A stretch of DNA of 64,000 nt from Pseudorhodoplanes sinuspersici (GCF_002119765.1 NZ_CP021112.1:4334501-4398500); one strand, 5' to 3'; shown: positions 26,456 through 36,138, numbered from the stretch's first letter. Translations and numbers: made by a program. Notes: generated by a model not told the origin, from the letters alone.

Positions 26456-27205
26456 TCAGTGAACCGAGCCGACGAAGTTCTGCAATTCCGGTGTCTTCGG
26501 ATTTGCGAACAGGTCTTTCGGCGGACCTTCTTCATGCACTTTGCCCATATGCATGAAGACGAGCTTGGTGCCGACATCGCGAGCGAATCGCATCTCATGC
26601 GTCACCAGAATCAGCGTGATGCCTTCTCTGGCGAGGCTTTCGACCACGCGCAGCACTTCATTGACGAGTTCGGGATCGAGCGCCGAGGTGATCTCATCGC
26701 AGAGAAGGACGTTCGGCCGCATCGCCAGTGCCCGCGCGATGGCTACGCGCTGCTGCTGTCCGCCCGATAGCTGCGAGGGATAGTTGCCGGCCTTGTCCGA
26801 CAGGCCGACCTTGGCCAGCATTTCGGCGGCGAGGTCTTTGGCTTCCAGCGGCTGCACCTTGTTGACGATCTTCGGTGCCAGCATGACATTCTCCGCGGCG
26901 GTGAGGTGCGGAAACAGATTGAATTGTTGAAACACCATGCCGACGTTGCGGCGCAGGTCGCGCAGCTTTCCTTCTTTTGCCGACAGCCCGACATCGATGC
27001 CGTCGACAACGATGGCGCCAGAGTCATAAGTCTCGAGCCCGTTGATGCAGCGGAGCAGGGTGCTCTTGCCGGAGCCCGAGCGGCCGATGATCGCGACCAC
27101 GTCGCCGCGTTCGACGTCGATCGATACCCCCTTCAGGACTTCGGTCGGGCCGAAACTCTTGCGCACATCTACGATATCAACGAGCGGCGCTTTAGCGAGC
27201 GGCAT
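26456..27205 (-). CDS. Polar amino acid ABC transporter, ATPase
   Basis: 249 residues with Walker A GRSGSGKST, Q-loop FQQFNLFPH, signature LSGGQQQR, Walker B LLCDEITSALD and H-loop THE, the pattern of GlnQ/HisP ATPases. It powers import through the two permeases encoded just upstream. The ATG at 27205 lies inside the last 14 bases of the permease gene, implying translational coupling. A longer frame to 27232 is possible but overlaps more. Confidence 0.96.
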   Translation of the reverse strand: MPLAKAPLVDIVDVRKSFGPTEVLKGVSIDVERGDVVAIIGRSGSGKSTLLRCINGLETYDSGAIVVDGIDVGLSAKEGKLRDLRRNVGMVFQQFNLFPHLTAAENVMLAPKIVNKVQPLEAKDLAAEMLAKVGLSDKAGNYPSQLSGGQQQRVAIARALAMRPNVLLCDEITSALDPELVNEVLRVVESLAREGITLILVTHEMRFARDVGTKLVFMHMGKVHEEGPPKDLFANPKTPELQNFVGSVH

Positions 27206-27842
27206 GGAGCTGCCTTTCCAGACGATGGGCATACCAGGAGAGCGGGAAACAGAGCGCGAAATAGATCAGAGCCACCAGCGAATAGACGAGGAAGGGCCGG
27301 AAAGTCGCGTTGTTGAGCATCGTCCCGGCCTTGGTCAGATCGACAAAGCCGATGATCGAGGCGAGCGCGGTGCCCTTGATGACCTGCACCGAGAAGCCGA
27401 CGGTTGGCGCGATAGCGATGCGTGCGGCCTGCGGCAGGATCACGTAGCGCATCTGCTCGACATAGGAGAGGGCCAAGGTGTCGGACGCCTCCCATTGTCC
27501 TTTCGGAATGGCTTCGACGCAGCCACGCCAGATGTCGGTGAGGAAGGCCGAAGTCCAGAAGGTGAGCGCCAGCCAGGCCGCGATCCAGGGATCGACATCG
27601 ACGCCGAACAGGGCGACGCCGAAGAAGAACAGAAAGAGCTGCATCAAGAGCGGCGTGCCCTGGAAGAATTCGATGTACCAGCGCGTCAGACGCTCCAGCC
27701 ATGGTCTTCCGGATACCCGAGCGAAAAGAAGGATCAGCGCAACGATGCCGCCGGAGACGAAGGCGATCAGCGACAGCAGGATCGTCCAGCGCGTCGCCAG
27801 CAGGAGGTTGGAGAGGATCACCCAGAAAGAGAAATCGCTCAT
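27192..27842 (-). CDS. Polar amino acid ABC transporter, permease 2
   Basis: 216 residues, five or so membrane helices, with the HisM/GlnP-type EAA loop (EASDTLALSYVEQMRYVILPQA) that contacts the ATPase, and the family motif FFQGTPLLMQLFLFFFG near residue 60. It pairs with the second permease gene, which ends three bases upstream of its start. Confidence 0.95.
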   Translation of the reverse strand: MSDFSFWVILSNLLLATRWTILLSLIAFVSGGIVALILLFARVSGRPWLERLTRWYIEFFQGTPLLMQLFLFFFGVALFGVDVDPWIAAWLALTFWTSAFLTDIWRGCVEAIPKGQWEASDTLALSYVEQMRYVILPQAARIAIAPTVGFSVQVIKGTALASIIGFVDLTKAGTMLNNATFRPFLVYSLVALIYFALCFPLSWYAHRLERQLHAAR

Positions 27843-27845
27843 GCG

Positions 27846-28508
27846 CTATGCTTTCGGGAAGGCCCAGCGGCCGATGCCGCGCAGGATCGCGCGGGCAGCG
27901 ATAGCGAGGAGGAGATAGAGCAGGGTGACGACGAGATAGACTTCGAAAGCGCGGAAGTTGCGCGACTGGATATAATTGGCCGCATAGGTCAGATCTTCGG
28001 CGGAGATCTGTGAGACCACCGCAGAGCCCAGCATCACGATGACGATCTGCGATGACAGGGCCGGATAGATTTTCTGGAACGCCTGCTTGAGCACCACATA
28101 GCGCAGCACCTGCATCCGCGACATCGCCAGGCTCTCGCCGGCTTCGATATGCCCTTTCGGGACGGCCTGGATGCCGGCGCGGATGATCTCGGTCGAATAG
28201 GCGCCGAGATTGATGGTCATCGCCAGAAAGGCGGCGACCGTTTCCGACAGCTTGATTCCCGCTGCCGGCAGCCCGAAGAAGATGAAGAAGAGCTGGACGA
28301 TGAAAGGCGTGTTGCGGATGATCTCGACATAAGCGCCGACCAATAAATCCAACCATTTCGGACCGAAGGCGCGGGCCGACGCGCCAGCGGTGCCAAGCGC
28401 GATGCCGGCGATTGTCGAGACGATGGTCAGGACAATGGTGAAGATCAGGCCGTGCAGCAACACGTCCCAGTAGGGAAGAAGATCGGAGAAGACGAGCGTG
28501 TAACCCAT
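27846..28508 (-). CDS. Polar amino acid ABC transporter, permease 1
   Basis: 220 residues of the same family as its neighbour: IRNTPFIVQLFFIFFGLP near residue 65 and the EAA loop EAGESLAMSRMQVLRYVVLK. Together the two permeases form the membrane channel of the importer. It lies 22 bases after the binding-protein stop in the same operon. Confidence 0.95.
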   Translation of the reverse strand: MGYTLVFSDLLPYWDVLLHGLIFTIVLTIVSTIAGIALGTAGASARAFGPKWLDLLVGAYVEIIRNTPFIVQLFFIFFGLPAAGIKLSETVAAFLAMTINLGAYSTEIIRAGIQAVPKGHIEAGESLAMSRMQVLRYVVLKQAFQKIYPALSSQIVIVMLGSAVVSQISAEDLTYAANYIQSRNFRAFEVYLVVTLLYLLLAIAARAILRGIGRWAFPKA

Positions 28509-28530
28509 GACGGGAGTCTTGCTCGGCCGA

Positions 28531-29319
28531 TCAGAAGCCAGCCGGCAACGACGCCTTCAGCCATTTCTCCGAAATCTTGTTGAGTTCACCGGATTTCTTT
28601 GCCTTGGCGATGATTTCATTGACCTTGGCCATCAGCTTCGGCTCGTCCTTGTTCATGCCGATATAGCAGGGGCTGTCCTTGATCACGAATTTCAGCACCG
28701 GCGGCCGCGCCTTTGATTTGTCCGCGATCGATGCCGCCACGGTATTGCCGGTGGCGATCAGGTCGACCTGTCCGGAAATAAAGGCCGAGATGGTGGCATT
28801 GTTATCTTCGTAACGCTTGACCGTCGTCCCCGCAGGAGCGGTCTTGGAGATTTCCTGTTCCTCGATCGCGCCGCGCGTCGCGCCGATGGTCTTGCCGGCG
28901 AGGTCCTCGACCTTGGTTGCCGCAATTTCTTTGGTGCCGTAGACGCCGGAGAAGAATGGCGCATAGGCCTCGGAGAAATCGATCACCTTCTCGCGCTCGG
29001 GATTCTTGCCGAGGCTGGAAATGACGATGTGGGCTTTCTTGGTTTGCAGATAGGGGATCCGGTTGGCGCTGGTGACGGCGATGATCTCGGTTTTGACCCC
29101 AAGTTCCTTGCCGATCAGATTGGCCATGTCGATGTCATAGCCGACCGGCTTGAGGTCCGGCCCCGCCGAGCCGAACGGGGCGAAATCCTGGGGGACGGCC
29201 ACCTTGATCACTTTGGCCTTCATGATGTCGTCCAGCGCATCGGCGCGAGCAATCGAGGCGCTGCCCAGGGCGAGAATGCTCAAAAAAGCGGCACGAAATG
29301 CGATGGTTGCGAGTGTCAA
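28531..29319 (-). CDS. Polar amino acid ABC transporter, periplasmic binding protein
   Basis: 262 residues with an N-terminal signal peptide ending near SIARADA and the solute-binding family 3 pattern (VAVPQDFAPFG, GYDIDMANLIGKELGVK, SSLGKNPEREKVIDFSEAYA). A GTG at 29331 is in frame, but the sequence GTGGAGGCCGCCTTG places the GGAGG over that GTG and five bases before TTG 29319, so TTG is the likelier start. First gene of the importer operon. The ligand is probably a polar amino acid or opine and cannot be fixed from sequence. Confidence 0.93.
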   Translation of the reverse strand: MTLATIAFRAAFLSILALGSASIARADALDDIMKAKVIKVAVPQDFAPFGSAGPDLKPVGYDIDMANLIGKELGVKTEIIAVTSANRIPYLQTKKAHIVISSLGKNPEREKVIDFSEAYAPFFSGVYGTKEIAATKVEDLAGKTIGATRGAIEEQEISKTAPAGTTVKRYEDNNATISAFISGQVDLIATGNTVAASIADKSKARPPVLKFVIKDSPCYIGMNKDEPKLMAKVNEIIAKAKKSGELNKISEKWLKASLPAGF

Positions 29320-29494
29320 GGCGGCCTCCACAGGTCCCGGTGTGCTATTTTGGCCAATAGAGCAAAGACCGTGCCGAAGGTGTGGAATTTTTCAACGTCT
29401 CCGATCCGTCTGGCCCCGTTAAATCGTGGCTATGATTGAGCTTCTCCTTGGAGTTGTGGCATGGAGGACGGTAGGGTTGTGGGGATTTTACAGT

Positions 29495-30094
29495 ATGTTT
29501 CTGCGATTTATTGCGGTGATGAGCCTTGCCTGGGCTGTCAGTGGATGCGTGACCACGAACCAGCATTCGCTGTCAGGGTCGGATCTGCAGAGTTTCAAGC
29601 TTGCTGAGGTTCGCGTTGTTGTGCCGCCGGAAGCTAGCATCGTCGGATATGACGGGATTAACGAGTATCTCGCCGGCCGAAATGTTCCGAACTACGAGCT
29701 AAATGCCGCCACCGAAACGGAGGAGGCGAAACAATGGACGCGTGATCATTTGGCGGCACGTATCAAAGGCGCGATGCAGCAAAACCTCGCTGGCACCTTC
29801 AATGGAAATCGGCCGGTCCGTGCCGAAGTCACCGTGCACGGCTTCATGTTATCCAGCGCCGTCCAGCGGATCGTTGTCGGCGGTAACTACCATATGGTTG
29901 CTGACGTCACGTTGGTTGATGCGAAAACGGGTGCGGTCATCGTCGCTTATCCGAAAATGGTCCACGTCGTTCAGGCCCTGAATGGATGGGCTGGGGCGAT
30001 CGTTCAGGCGGCTTACGATGCCGCCAACTCACCCGGCGAGAGGGTGGTGAAGGGCTTTGCCGAGCAATATCGGGGTTGGCTGCTGAAGACGTAA
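29495..30094 (+). CDS. Predicted lipoprotein of unknown function
   Basis: 199 residues starting with a short lipoprotein signal (FLRFIAVMSLAWAVSGC, lipid-modified Cys18), followed by a soluble alpha/beta region without recognised motifs. In-frame ATGs at 29426 and 29432 would add hydrophobic residues; the ATG at 29495 has GGGGA upstream and gives a normal signal length. It stands just before the tRNA-Trp/secE/nusG cluster, where tufB is found in many bacteria, but shows no functional tie to it. Confidence 0.75.
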   Translation: MFLRFIAVMSLAWAVSGCVTTNQHSLSGSDLQSFKLAEVRVVVPPEASIVGYDGINEYLAGRNVPNYELNAATETEEAKQWTRDHLAARIKGAMQQNLAGTFNGNRPVRAEVTVHGFMLSSAVQRIVVGGNYHMVADVTLVDAKTGAVIVAYPKMVHVVQALNGWAGAIVQAAYDAANSPGERVVKGFAEQYRGWLLKT

Positions 30095-30122
30095 GGGAGG
30101 GGCTTTTCGCCGTTTCCCGCTC

Positions 30123-30151
30123 TTGCAAACCGCCCATCCATAAGGCATATC
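30123..30151 (+). promoter_or_regulatory. Candidate promoter of the tRNA-Trp gene
   Basis: TTGCAA (30123-30128), a 17-base spacer and CATATC (30146-30151) end about 40 bases before the tRNA. The -10 box is a poor match, so confidence is limited. Confidence 0.35.
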
Positions 30152-30191
30152 GGTCTGGCGGCGGGCCGAATGGTCCGCCGCAGCCGTTTGG

Positions 30192-30268
30192 AGGAGTGTA
30201 GCTCAACTGGCTAGAGCACCGGTCTCCAAAACCGGGGGTTGGGGGTTCGAGTCCCTCCACTCCTGCCA
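30192..30268 (+). tRNA. tRNA-Trp (CCA)
   Basis: 77 bases fold as a standard cloverleaf. Acceptor AGGAGTG pairs with CACTCCT. The anticodon stem CCGGT/ACCGG encloses the loop CTCCAAA with anticodon CCA at 30226-30228. The T arm has GGTTCGAGTCCC-type sequence, and the terminal CCA is encoded. Its position ahead of secE-nusG is the common proteobacterial order. Confidence 0.97.
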
Positions 30269-30455
30269 GTTGCGACGGCTGGCAGGACAACCTTGATTTC
30301 CGACGGCTTTCGCAGTACTTACACGGCTTCGCTTCAGCGGCCCGGTGACGGACATCCGCGGCGAAGGGCATCCCAAAACAAGGGCCGGATGTGGCTCGTT
30401 CCTTAAGAACAAGGATCGGGCGACAAGACGGCTCGTTTGAGCACCGGCAAGATCG

Positions 30456-30653
30456 ATGGCGAAGTTCAGTCCGTTCAAGTTTCTGCAGCAGGTACGCGCC
30501 GAGACCGAGAAGGTCACCTGGCCGTCGCGCCGCGAGACCGCCATCACCACCGCGATGGTGTTTGTCATGGTTGCGGTGTCGTCGATTTTCTTCCTGCTGG
30601 CCGATCAGGCGATCCGGCTACTCATTACGACGATTTTGAACATGGTGCGCTGA
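30456..30653 (+). CDS. secE: Preprotein translocase subunit SecE
   Basis: 65 residues, the short single-helix form usual outside the enterics: an amphipathic region with VRAETEKVTWPSRRET, then one membrane helix (~32-55). It clamps SecY in the SecYEG channel. It is first in the secE-nusG pair downstream of tRNA-Trp. Confidence 0.97.
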   Translation: MAKFSPFKFLQQVRAETEKVTWPSRRETAITTAMVFVMVAVSSIFFLLADQAIRLLITTILNMVR

Positions 30654-30718
30654 CTGTCGCCGTTGAATAGAGACGTCACAAGACCCCGGACCGAAAAGAC
30701 TTTGGAAGAATAAGAGAC

Positions 30719-31249
30719 ATGGCCAAGCGCTGGTACATCGTTCACGCCTATTCGAATTTCGAGAACAAGGTCGCCGAATCCATTCGCGAGCAGGCCAAGC
30801 AGCGCGGCCTGACCGAGCATTTCGAGGAAGTGCTGGTCCCGAAGGAAAAGGTCACCGAGGTGCGCCGCGGCCGCAAGGTCGATACCGAGCGCAAGTTCTT
30901 TCCGGGTTATGTGCTGGTGAAGGTCGACCTGACCGACGAGGCTTATCACCTGATCAAGAATACGCCGAAGGTCACGGGCTTTCTCGGCGCCGACAACAAG
31001 CCGATGCCGATCTCCGAGGCCGAAGCCGGCCGTCTGCTGCAGCAGGTGCAGGAAGGCATTGACCGTCCGAAGCCGTCGGTTTCGTTCGAAGTGGGCGAGC
31101 AGGTGCGTGTCTCCGATGGTCCGTTCGCGTCATTCAACGGCACCGTCGAAGAAGTGGACGAGGATCGTGCGCGCGTGAAAGTCGCGGTGTCGATCTTCGG
31201 TCGCGCAACGCCTGTCGAACTCGAATTCGGGCAGGTGGAGAAGGTTTAA
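30719..31249 (+). CDS. nusG: Transcription elongation/termination factor NusG
   Basis: 176 residues: an N-terminal NGN domain starting KRWYIVHAYSNFENKVAE that binds RNA polymerase, and a C-terminal KOW domain (FEVGEQVRVSDGPFASFNGT) that contacts Rho or ribosomal protein S10. Normal length and start; the usual partner of secE. Confidence 0.98.
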   Translation: MAKRWYIVHAYSNFENKVAESIREQAKQRGLTEHFEEVLVPKEKVTEVRRGRKVDTERKFFPGYVLVKVDLTDEAYHLIKNTPKVTGFLGADNKPMPISEAEAGRLLQQVQEGIDRPKPSVSFEVGEQVRVSDGPFASFNGTVEEVDEDRARVKVAVSIFGRATPVELEFGQVEKV

Positions 31250-31298
31250 GATTTCTGCGTTGGCGCCGGCCTCAGTCCGGCCCTGACGAAGAAGAAGA

Positions 31299-31348
31299 GC
31301 CGTGGGAGGTGAGGACGGCCGCCAACCGTCCAAGAGCTGCACCACGGC
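31299..31348 (+). promoter_or_regulatory. Structured leader of rplK-rplA, candidate L1 autoregulatory site
   Basis: In the 142-base nusG-rplK gap, GCCGTGG (31299-31305) pairs with CCACGGC (31342-31348), and inside it GGACGG (31313-31318) pairs with CCGTCC (31326-31331). The two stems are separated by the unequal loop GAGGTGA / AAGAGCTGCA. L1 is known to repress rplK-rplA by binding an mRNA mimic of its rRNA site with two stems around an asymmetric loop, so this is the likely site (inference). Confidence 0.5.
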
Positions 31349-31391
31349 ACCTGAACCGGGCCGGCAACGGCTCACATCACAGGAGTAGTAC

Positions 31392-31823
31392 ATGGCAAAG
31401 AAAATTACCGGCTATGTAAAATTGCAAGTGCCGGCCGGCGCCGCCAATCCGTCGCCGCCGATCGGTCCCGCGCTTGGCCAGCGCGGTCTGAACATCATGG
31501 AATTCTGCAAGGCATTCAACGCGCAGACTGCCAAGCTCGAAAAGAACATGCCGATCCCGGTCACCATCACGGTGTATCAGGACCGGTCCTTCACCTTCGA
31601 AATGAAGCAGGCGCCCGTGTCCTACTTCATCAAGAAGGCGGCGAAGATCGACAAGGGGTCGAAGGCCCCGGGTCGTGACAAGGCCGGCAAGATCACGCAG
31701 GCCCAGATCAACGAAATCGCCGAGCAGAAGATGAAGGACCTGAACTGCGACACCGTCGAGGCTGCGGCCAAGATGATCGCAGGCTCCGCCCGTTCGATGG
31801 GCATCGACGTGGTGGGAGGCTGA
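31392..31823 (+). CDS. rplK: 50S ribosomal protein L11
   Basis: 143 residues; begins [20 protein letters not shown] and has [20 protein letters not shown], diagnostic for L11. It binds the GTPase-associated region of 23S rRNA and forms the stalk base. The start follows AGGAG. rplA starts two bases after its stop. Confidence 0.98.
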   Translation: MAKKITGYVKLQVPAGAANPSPPIGPALGQRGLNIMEFCKAFNAQTAKLEKNMPIPVTITVYQDRSFTFEMKQAPVSYFIKKAAKIDKGSKAPGRDKAGKITQAQINEIAEQKMKDLNCDTVEAAAKMIAGSARSMGIDVVGG

Positions 31824-31825
31824 TC

Positions 31826-32527
31826 ATGGCTTTTGAAGGCAAGCGCGCCAAGAAGATCCGCGAAGGCATCGATCGCGACAAGCTCTATGCGCTCGACGAA
31901 GCGGTGAAGATGATCAAGGACCGCGCCAAGGCGAAGTTCGACGAGACCATCGAAGTGGCGATGAATCTCGGCGTCGATCCGCGTCACGCCGATCAGATGG
32001 TGCGTGGCGTCGTCACGCTGCCGAGCGGCTCGGGCCGTACGCAACGCGTCGGTGTGTTCGCACGCGGTGCCAAGGCGGACGAGGCCAAGGCGGCCGGTGC
32101 CGATGTCGTCGGTGCCGAAGACCTGTTCGAGAAGGTCAACAACGGCGAGATCGATTTCGATCGTTGTATTGCGACCCCCGACATGATGCCGCTGGTCGGC
32201 CGTCTCGGTAAGGTGCTCGGCCCGCGCGGCATGATGCCGAATCCGAAGGTCGGCACCGTGACCATGGACATCGCCAATGCGGTGAAGGGTGCCAAGGGCG
32301 GCTCGGTCGAATTCCGCGTCGAGAAGGCCGGCATCGTTCAGGCCGGCGTCGGCAAGGCCTCTTTCACAGCCGACGCACTGGTTGCGAACATCAAGGCGTT
32401 CGCCGATGCGGTGCAGAAGGCCAAGCCGGCAGGCGCCAAGGGCACCTTCGTGCAGAAGGTGTCGCTGTCCTCGACGATGGGGCCGGGCCTGAAGATCGAG
32501 CCGAATTCGATTTTCGCGCAGAGCTGA
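31826..32527 (+). CDS. rplA: 50S ribosomal protein L1
   Basis: 233 residues of normal length. Signatures are [37 protein letters not shown] and [11 protein letters not shown]. It forms the L1 stalk, which handles E-site tRNA, and is the usual translational repressor of rplK-rplA. A strong terminator follows. Confidence 0.98.
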   Translation: MAFEGKRAKKIREGIDRDKLYALDEAVKMIKDRAKAKFDETIEVAMNLGVDPRHADQMVRGVVTLPSGSGRTQRVGVFARGAKADEAKAAGADVVGAEDLFEKVNNGEIDFDRCIATPDMMPLVGRLGKVLGPRGMMPNPKVGTVTMDIANAVKGAKGGSVEFRVEKAGIVQAGVGKASFTADALVANIKAFADAVQKAKPAGAKGTFVQKVSLSSTMGPGLKIEPNSIFAQS

Positions 32528-32555
32528 TCTTCGTTTCAAAGACACGATGAGAAAA

Positions 32556-32583
32556 AAAGCCCGGCAGCGATGCCGGGCTTTTT
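32556..32583 (+). terminator. Rho-independent terminator after rplA
   Basis: AAAGCCCGGCA (32556-32566) pairs with TGCCGGGCTTT (32571-32581) around the loop GCGA, and the T-run continues. It closes the secE-nusG-rplKA block before the inserted iorAB-type genes. Confidence 0.93.
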
Positions 32584-32756
32584 GTTTGGGACATATTTTA
32601 TTTTGCTGATGTGAATTTTATTCCAGCGTGCAGGGACAGTTTTCGCGACGACCAAAGTCTAATTCGCAAACGCTTCAGAATTTTTGCCGGCGCTCTGGCG
32701 ATTTTGGAACCGCTGTCTACATCCGTTCCAATCAGTCCTGGTTCTGGAGAGAACGT

Positions 32757-33221
32757 ATGGCGGCCTACTCGTTGCGCATCAACGGGCAAACTAAAAACGT
32801 TGAAGTATTACCCGACACACCTTTGTTGTGGGTCATCAGGGACACTGTTGGACTCACGGGAACGAAGTTTGGGTGCGGGATCGCGCAATGCGGTGCTTGC
32901 ACAGTGTTTGTGGATGGTAACCCGACACGCTCCTGTCAGTTGCAGGTCTCCGATGTCGGCAACAGTGAAATCACAACCATCGAAGGAATCGGCGGGCGCG
33001 AAGCGCAGGCCGTGCAGAAGGCTTGGGTCGCGCGCGATGTGCCGCAGTGCGGCTATTGCCAGTCCGGTCAGGTGATGAGCGCGGTGGCGCTCCTGAAAGA
33101 TAACAAGAAGCCAAGTAATGAGGATATCGACAATGCGATGAGCGGCAATCTCTGCCGCTGCGCGACCTATGTCCGCATTCGCGCCGCGATCCACGACGCA
33201 GCCAAGTCGCTGGAGGGCTGA
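32757..33221 (+). CDS. Two-[2Fe-2S] small subunit of a molybdenum hydroxylase (IorA-like)
   Basis: 154 residues. The plant-type cluster ligands are Cys40, Cys45, Cys48 and Cys60 (FGCGIAQCGACTVF). The helical-domain cluster ligands are Cys98, Cys101, Cys133 and Cys135 (QCGYCQSGQ, GNLCRCATY). It passes electrons from the molybdopterin subunit to an outside acceptor; no FAD subunit gene is next to it, as in isoquinoline 1-oxidoreductase. The start at 32757 has GGAGAG upstream; the longer frame to 32628 is not supported. Four bases separate it from the large subunit. Confidence 0.92.
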   Translation: MAAYSLRINGQTKNVEVLPDTPLLWVIRDTVGLTGTKFGCGIAQCGACTVFVDGNPTRSCQLQVSDVGNSEITTIEGIGGREAQAVQKAWVARDVPQCGYCQSGQVMSAVALLKDNKKPSNEDIDNAMSGNLCRCATYVRIRAAIHDAAKSLEG

Positions 33222-33225
33222 ACGC

Positions 33226-35409
33226 ATGACGATTCATCAGCGCAATCTGTCGCGCCGGTCGATGCTGCAAGGCATGGCCGGGCTTGTCATCGCGTTCCAT
33301 CTGCCGCGGCAAGCATCGGCGCAATCGGGCGCCGCGTCGATCTTCCGTCCCGACGGAAAGGCCGCCGTGTTCGCGCCCAATGCCTTCATCCGCGTCGGCA
33401 CCGACAACACCGTCACCATTCTGTCGAAACATATCGAATTCGGGCAGGGGCCGTTCACCGGCCTTGCGACGATCGTTGCCGAAGAGCTCGATGCCGACTG
33501 GTCGCAGATGCGTGCCGAGCACGCGCCGGCGGATGCCAAGCTCTACAACAACACCGCCTTCGGTCCGATTCAGGGAACGGGCGGATCGACGGCGATCGCC
33601 AATTCGTATGATCAGCTGCGCATGGCCGGCGCCACTGCGCGGGCGATGCTGGTGCAGGCCGCAAGTGCGGCGTGGACGGTACCGGTGTCCGAGATCACCG
33701 TGGAGCGTGGCGTGCTGCGGCACGCGGCCACCAAACGCGAAGCGACCTTCGGCCAGATGGCCGATGCCGCAGCGAAACTGCCGGCGCCGGACAATGTGAA
33801 GCTGAAAGACCCGAAAAATTTCAGGTTCATCGGCCGCGAAGGCTCGGTTCACAAGCTCGATGTGCCGAGCAAGGTCAACGGCACGGCGCAATTCACCATC
33901 GACATTCGCGAGCCCGATATGCTCACGGTGGTGGTCGCGCATCCGGATCGTTTCGGTGCGACGGTCGCACGCGTTGACGATGGCGAAGCCCGCAAGGTGC
34001 CAGGCGTTGTGGACGTGAAGGTGCTGCCGAGCGGCGTCGCCGTTTATGCCAACGGTATGTGGCCGGCGCTGAAAGCCCGCGATCTGCTCAAGATCACGTG
34101 GGACGACAGCAAGGCTGAAAAGCGCAGCACGCAGCAATTGCTGGACGAATACCGCGCATTGTCGCGCAAGCCCGGCACCGTCGCCGGCAAGCATGGCGAT
34201 GCGGATGCGGCGCTGTCGAAAGCCGGCAAGGTGATCGAGGCGGAATATATCTTCCCGTATCTCGCCCATGCCGCGATGGAGCCGCTCGACGGCTATCTGC
34301 AGTTTGGCAACGATCGTGCTGTCGCGCGGTTCGGCAGCCAGATCCAGACGCTGGATCAAGCGACGATCGCGACCATTCTCGGATTGAAGCCGGAGCAGGT
34401 GGATATCCAGACGATGCTCGCTGGCGGCAGCTTCGGCCGCAGGGCGCAGCCGGCATCGCAATTTGCCGCCGAACTCGCCATGGCGGCCAAGGCGATCGGC
34501 CCCGAACGGCCAGTGAAGCTGGTCTGGACGCGCGAGGATGACATGCGTGGCGGCTTCTACCGGCCGCTGTTCGTGCATCGCCTGCGCGGCGCGGTGCAGG
34601 ATGGCAAGATCGTGGCGTGGTCCAACACCGTTGTTGGCCAGTCGTTCCTGAAAGGCTCGCCCTTTGAGGGTCTGATCAAGGACGGCGTCGACGGCACATC
34701 GGTCGAAGGCTCGCGGAACATTCCGTACGACGTGGCCAATTTCCAGTGCGACCTGCACACAACCGATGCCGGCGTGCCGACCTTATGGTGGCGCTCGGTC
34801 GGTCACACCCACACCGGCTACGCCGTCGAATGCTTTGTCGATGAATTGCTGCAGGCGGCGGGCAAGGACCCGGTGGCCGGGCGTCTCGAACTGATGACCA
34901 AACATCCGCGCGCGGCTGGTGTTCTGCGTGCCGTGGCGGAGCTTGCGAAATGGAACGGGCCGGGTCCGGTCAACGGGCGCGCCCGCGGCGTTGCGGTGGT
35001 TGAAAGCTTCAACACCTTCGTCGCACAGATCGCGGAGATCTCGGATGGCGGTAATGAAGGACCGCGCGTGCACAAGGTCTGGTGCGCGGTCGACTGCGGC
35101 ATTGCCGTCAATCCCGATGTCATCCGTGCGCAGATCGAAGGCGGTATCGGCTATGGTCTCGGTCACGTGCTGTTCGCAGAAGTGACGCTCGATCAGGGAC
35201 GCCCGATGCAGAGCAATTTCGACACCTACCGGTCGCTGCGCATCAACGAGATGCCGGAGGTCGAAGTCGCGATTGTGCCATCGTCCGAAAAGCCGACGGG
35301 CGTCGGTGAACCGGGCGTGCCGCCGATCGGTCCGGCCGTTGCGAATGCCATGGCGCGGCTCGGTCATGAGCGGCCGCGGCAATTGCCGGTCGTGAAAGGC
35401 GTTGCGTGA
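33226..35409 (+). CDS. Molybdopterin-binding large subunit of an IorB-like oxidoreductase
   Basis: 727 residues of the xanthine dehydrogenase/aldehyde oxidase superfamily. The N-terminus has a twin-arginine signal ([18 protein letters not shown], then ASAQ) of ~33 residues, so the enzyme is probably exported folded with its cofactor and acts in the periplasm. Motifs include [50 protein letters not shown] and a C-terminal [17 protein letters not shown]. The family includes isoquinoline 1-oxidoreductase and several membrane-linked aldehyde dehydrogenases, so the substrate is undecided. The start has GGAGG upstream, overlapping the small subunit's end. Confidence 0.9.
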   Translation: MTIHQRNLSRRSMLQGMAGLVIAFHLPRQASAQSGAASIFRPDGKAAVFAPNAFIRVGTDNTVTILSKHIEFGQGPFTGLATIVAEELDADWSQMRAEHAPADAKLYNNTAFGPIQGTGGSTAIANSYDQLRMAGATARAMLVQAASAAWTVPVSEITVERGVLRHAATKREATFGQMADAAAKLPAPDNVKLKDPKNFRFIGREGSVHKLDVPSKVNGTAQFTIDIREPDMLTVVVAHPDRFGATVARVDDGEARKVPGVVDVKVLPSGVAVYANGMWPALKARDLLKITWDDSKAEKRSTQQLLDEYRALSRKPGTVAGKHGDADAALSKAGKVIEAEYIFPYLAHAAMEPLDGYLQFGNDRAVARFGSQIQTLDQATIATILGLKPEQVDIQTMLAGGSFGRRAQPASQFAAELAMAAKAIGPERPVKLVWTREDDMRGGFYRPLFVHRLRGAVQDGKIVAWSNTVVGQSFLKGSPFEGLIKDGVDGTSVEGSRNIPYDVANFQCDLHTTDAGVPTLWWRSVGHTHTGYAVECFVDELLQAAGKDPVAGRLELMTKHPRAAGVLRAVAELAKWNGPGPVNGRARGVAVVESFNTFVAQIAEISDGGNEGPRVHKVWCAVDCGIAVNPDVIRAQIEGGIGYGLGHVLFAEVTLDQGRPMQSNFDTYRSLRINEMPEVEVAIVPSSEKPTGVGEPGVPPIGPAVANAMARLGHERPRQLPVVKGVA

Positions 35410-35455
35410 CGAGGACGTTGTCGCTCGTCGCTGCCGCGAGACATGGCAAGTGCTG

Positions 35456-35485
35456 ATCGGGAATCCGCATCCGCGAATTCCCGAT
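35456..35485. terminator. Stem-loop between convergent genes
   Basis: ATCGGGAAT (35456-35464) pairs perfectly with ATTCCCGAT (35477-35485). It lies between the 3' ends of the iorB-like gene and the 95-residue unknown gene. No T-tract follows, so it may act as a processing or 3'-protecting hairpin rather than a classical terminator. Confidence 0.4.
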
Positions 35486-35539
35486 TACGCCGGACAAGAT
35501 TTTACCGAACGGCCTCTAATTCCGAGGCGCCAGCCAGGA

Positions 35540-35827
35540 TCAGGCGGCCAGTTGAACGGCGATGTCCGTTGGCACGGGTTCGTGCGGCGCTAATTGCGTG
35601 CGGGTCGAGTCCGCCCAATTCGCAAGATTGATGACGACGCCTGTTTTCTGCTTGGTGTCGCCATCGGACTGTGTCGACTCCACGATGCTCAGTCCCTGAC
35701 CATCGAGAAAGAAGGTGTGATCACCGAACAGTCTGGTGAGTTCCGACATGACCGGATGACTTTCGGGTATCGCTTGTGCGGGGAACTGGTCGAGGGTCTG
35801 TTCCACCTGAGTTGGTGTCAGTTTCAT
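35540..35827 (-). CDS. Small protein of unknown function
   Basis: 95 residues, acidic and soluble, without signal peptide or Cys: TPTQVEQTLDQFPAQAIPES, then LTRLFGDHTFFLDGQGLSIVE and VVINLANWADSTRTQLAPHE. The ATG has GAGGAG seven bases upstream, which supports translation. It converges with the iorB-like gene and I cannot assign a role. Confidence 0.65.
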   Translation of the reverse strand: MKLTPTQVEQTLDQFPAQAIPESHPVMSELTRLFGDHTFFLDGQGLSIVESTQSDGDTKQKTGVVINLANWADSTRTQLAPHEPVPTDIAVQLAA

Positions 35828-36138
35828 GACATCTCCTCTCGCGGGTTTCGTGTGCGAAAGCGTGACGCGCAGCTTTCACGACCTCATCGCTAACTCGCCC
35901 AAGTGGCGAGTATACGGCGACTTAGGACACGACATCTGTTGTTCAAGACAATAAAGCCGCGCTTCCATGAATAAGGCAGCGGAACACACGTGTTTTGCAC
36001 AGTCTGTGCATTTTTTGTGCGGAACATTCGGCGCCGCCGCGTCTTGACCCATGTTGCCGCGTTGGGGGTGCGAGCACGGCGTGGTCTTGCGTCGAGCGAA
36101 CGCTGGCGGGGCTGTCCAATCAATGTTCGGAGAAAGAC
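35828..36138. other. Divergent intergenic region
   Basis: 311 bases between the divergent 95-residue gene and the DUF4168 gene. GGAAC occurs twice (near 35971 and 36021), as in the -35 of EcfG stress promoters, but no matching CGTT at the right spacing was seen. No gene evident. Confidence 0.4.

Noticed and set aside
27169-28356. 395-codon minus-strand frame over the two permease genes
   Set aside because: It is out of frame with two clear permease genes on the same strand and carries no membrane pattern of its own.
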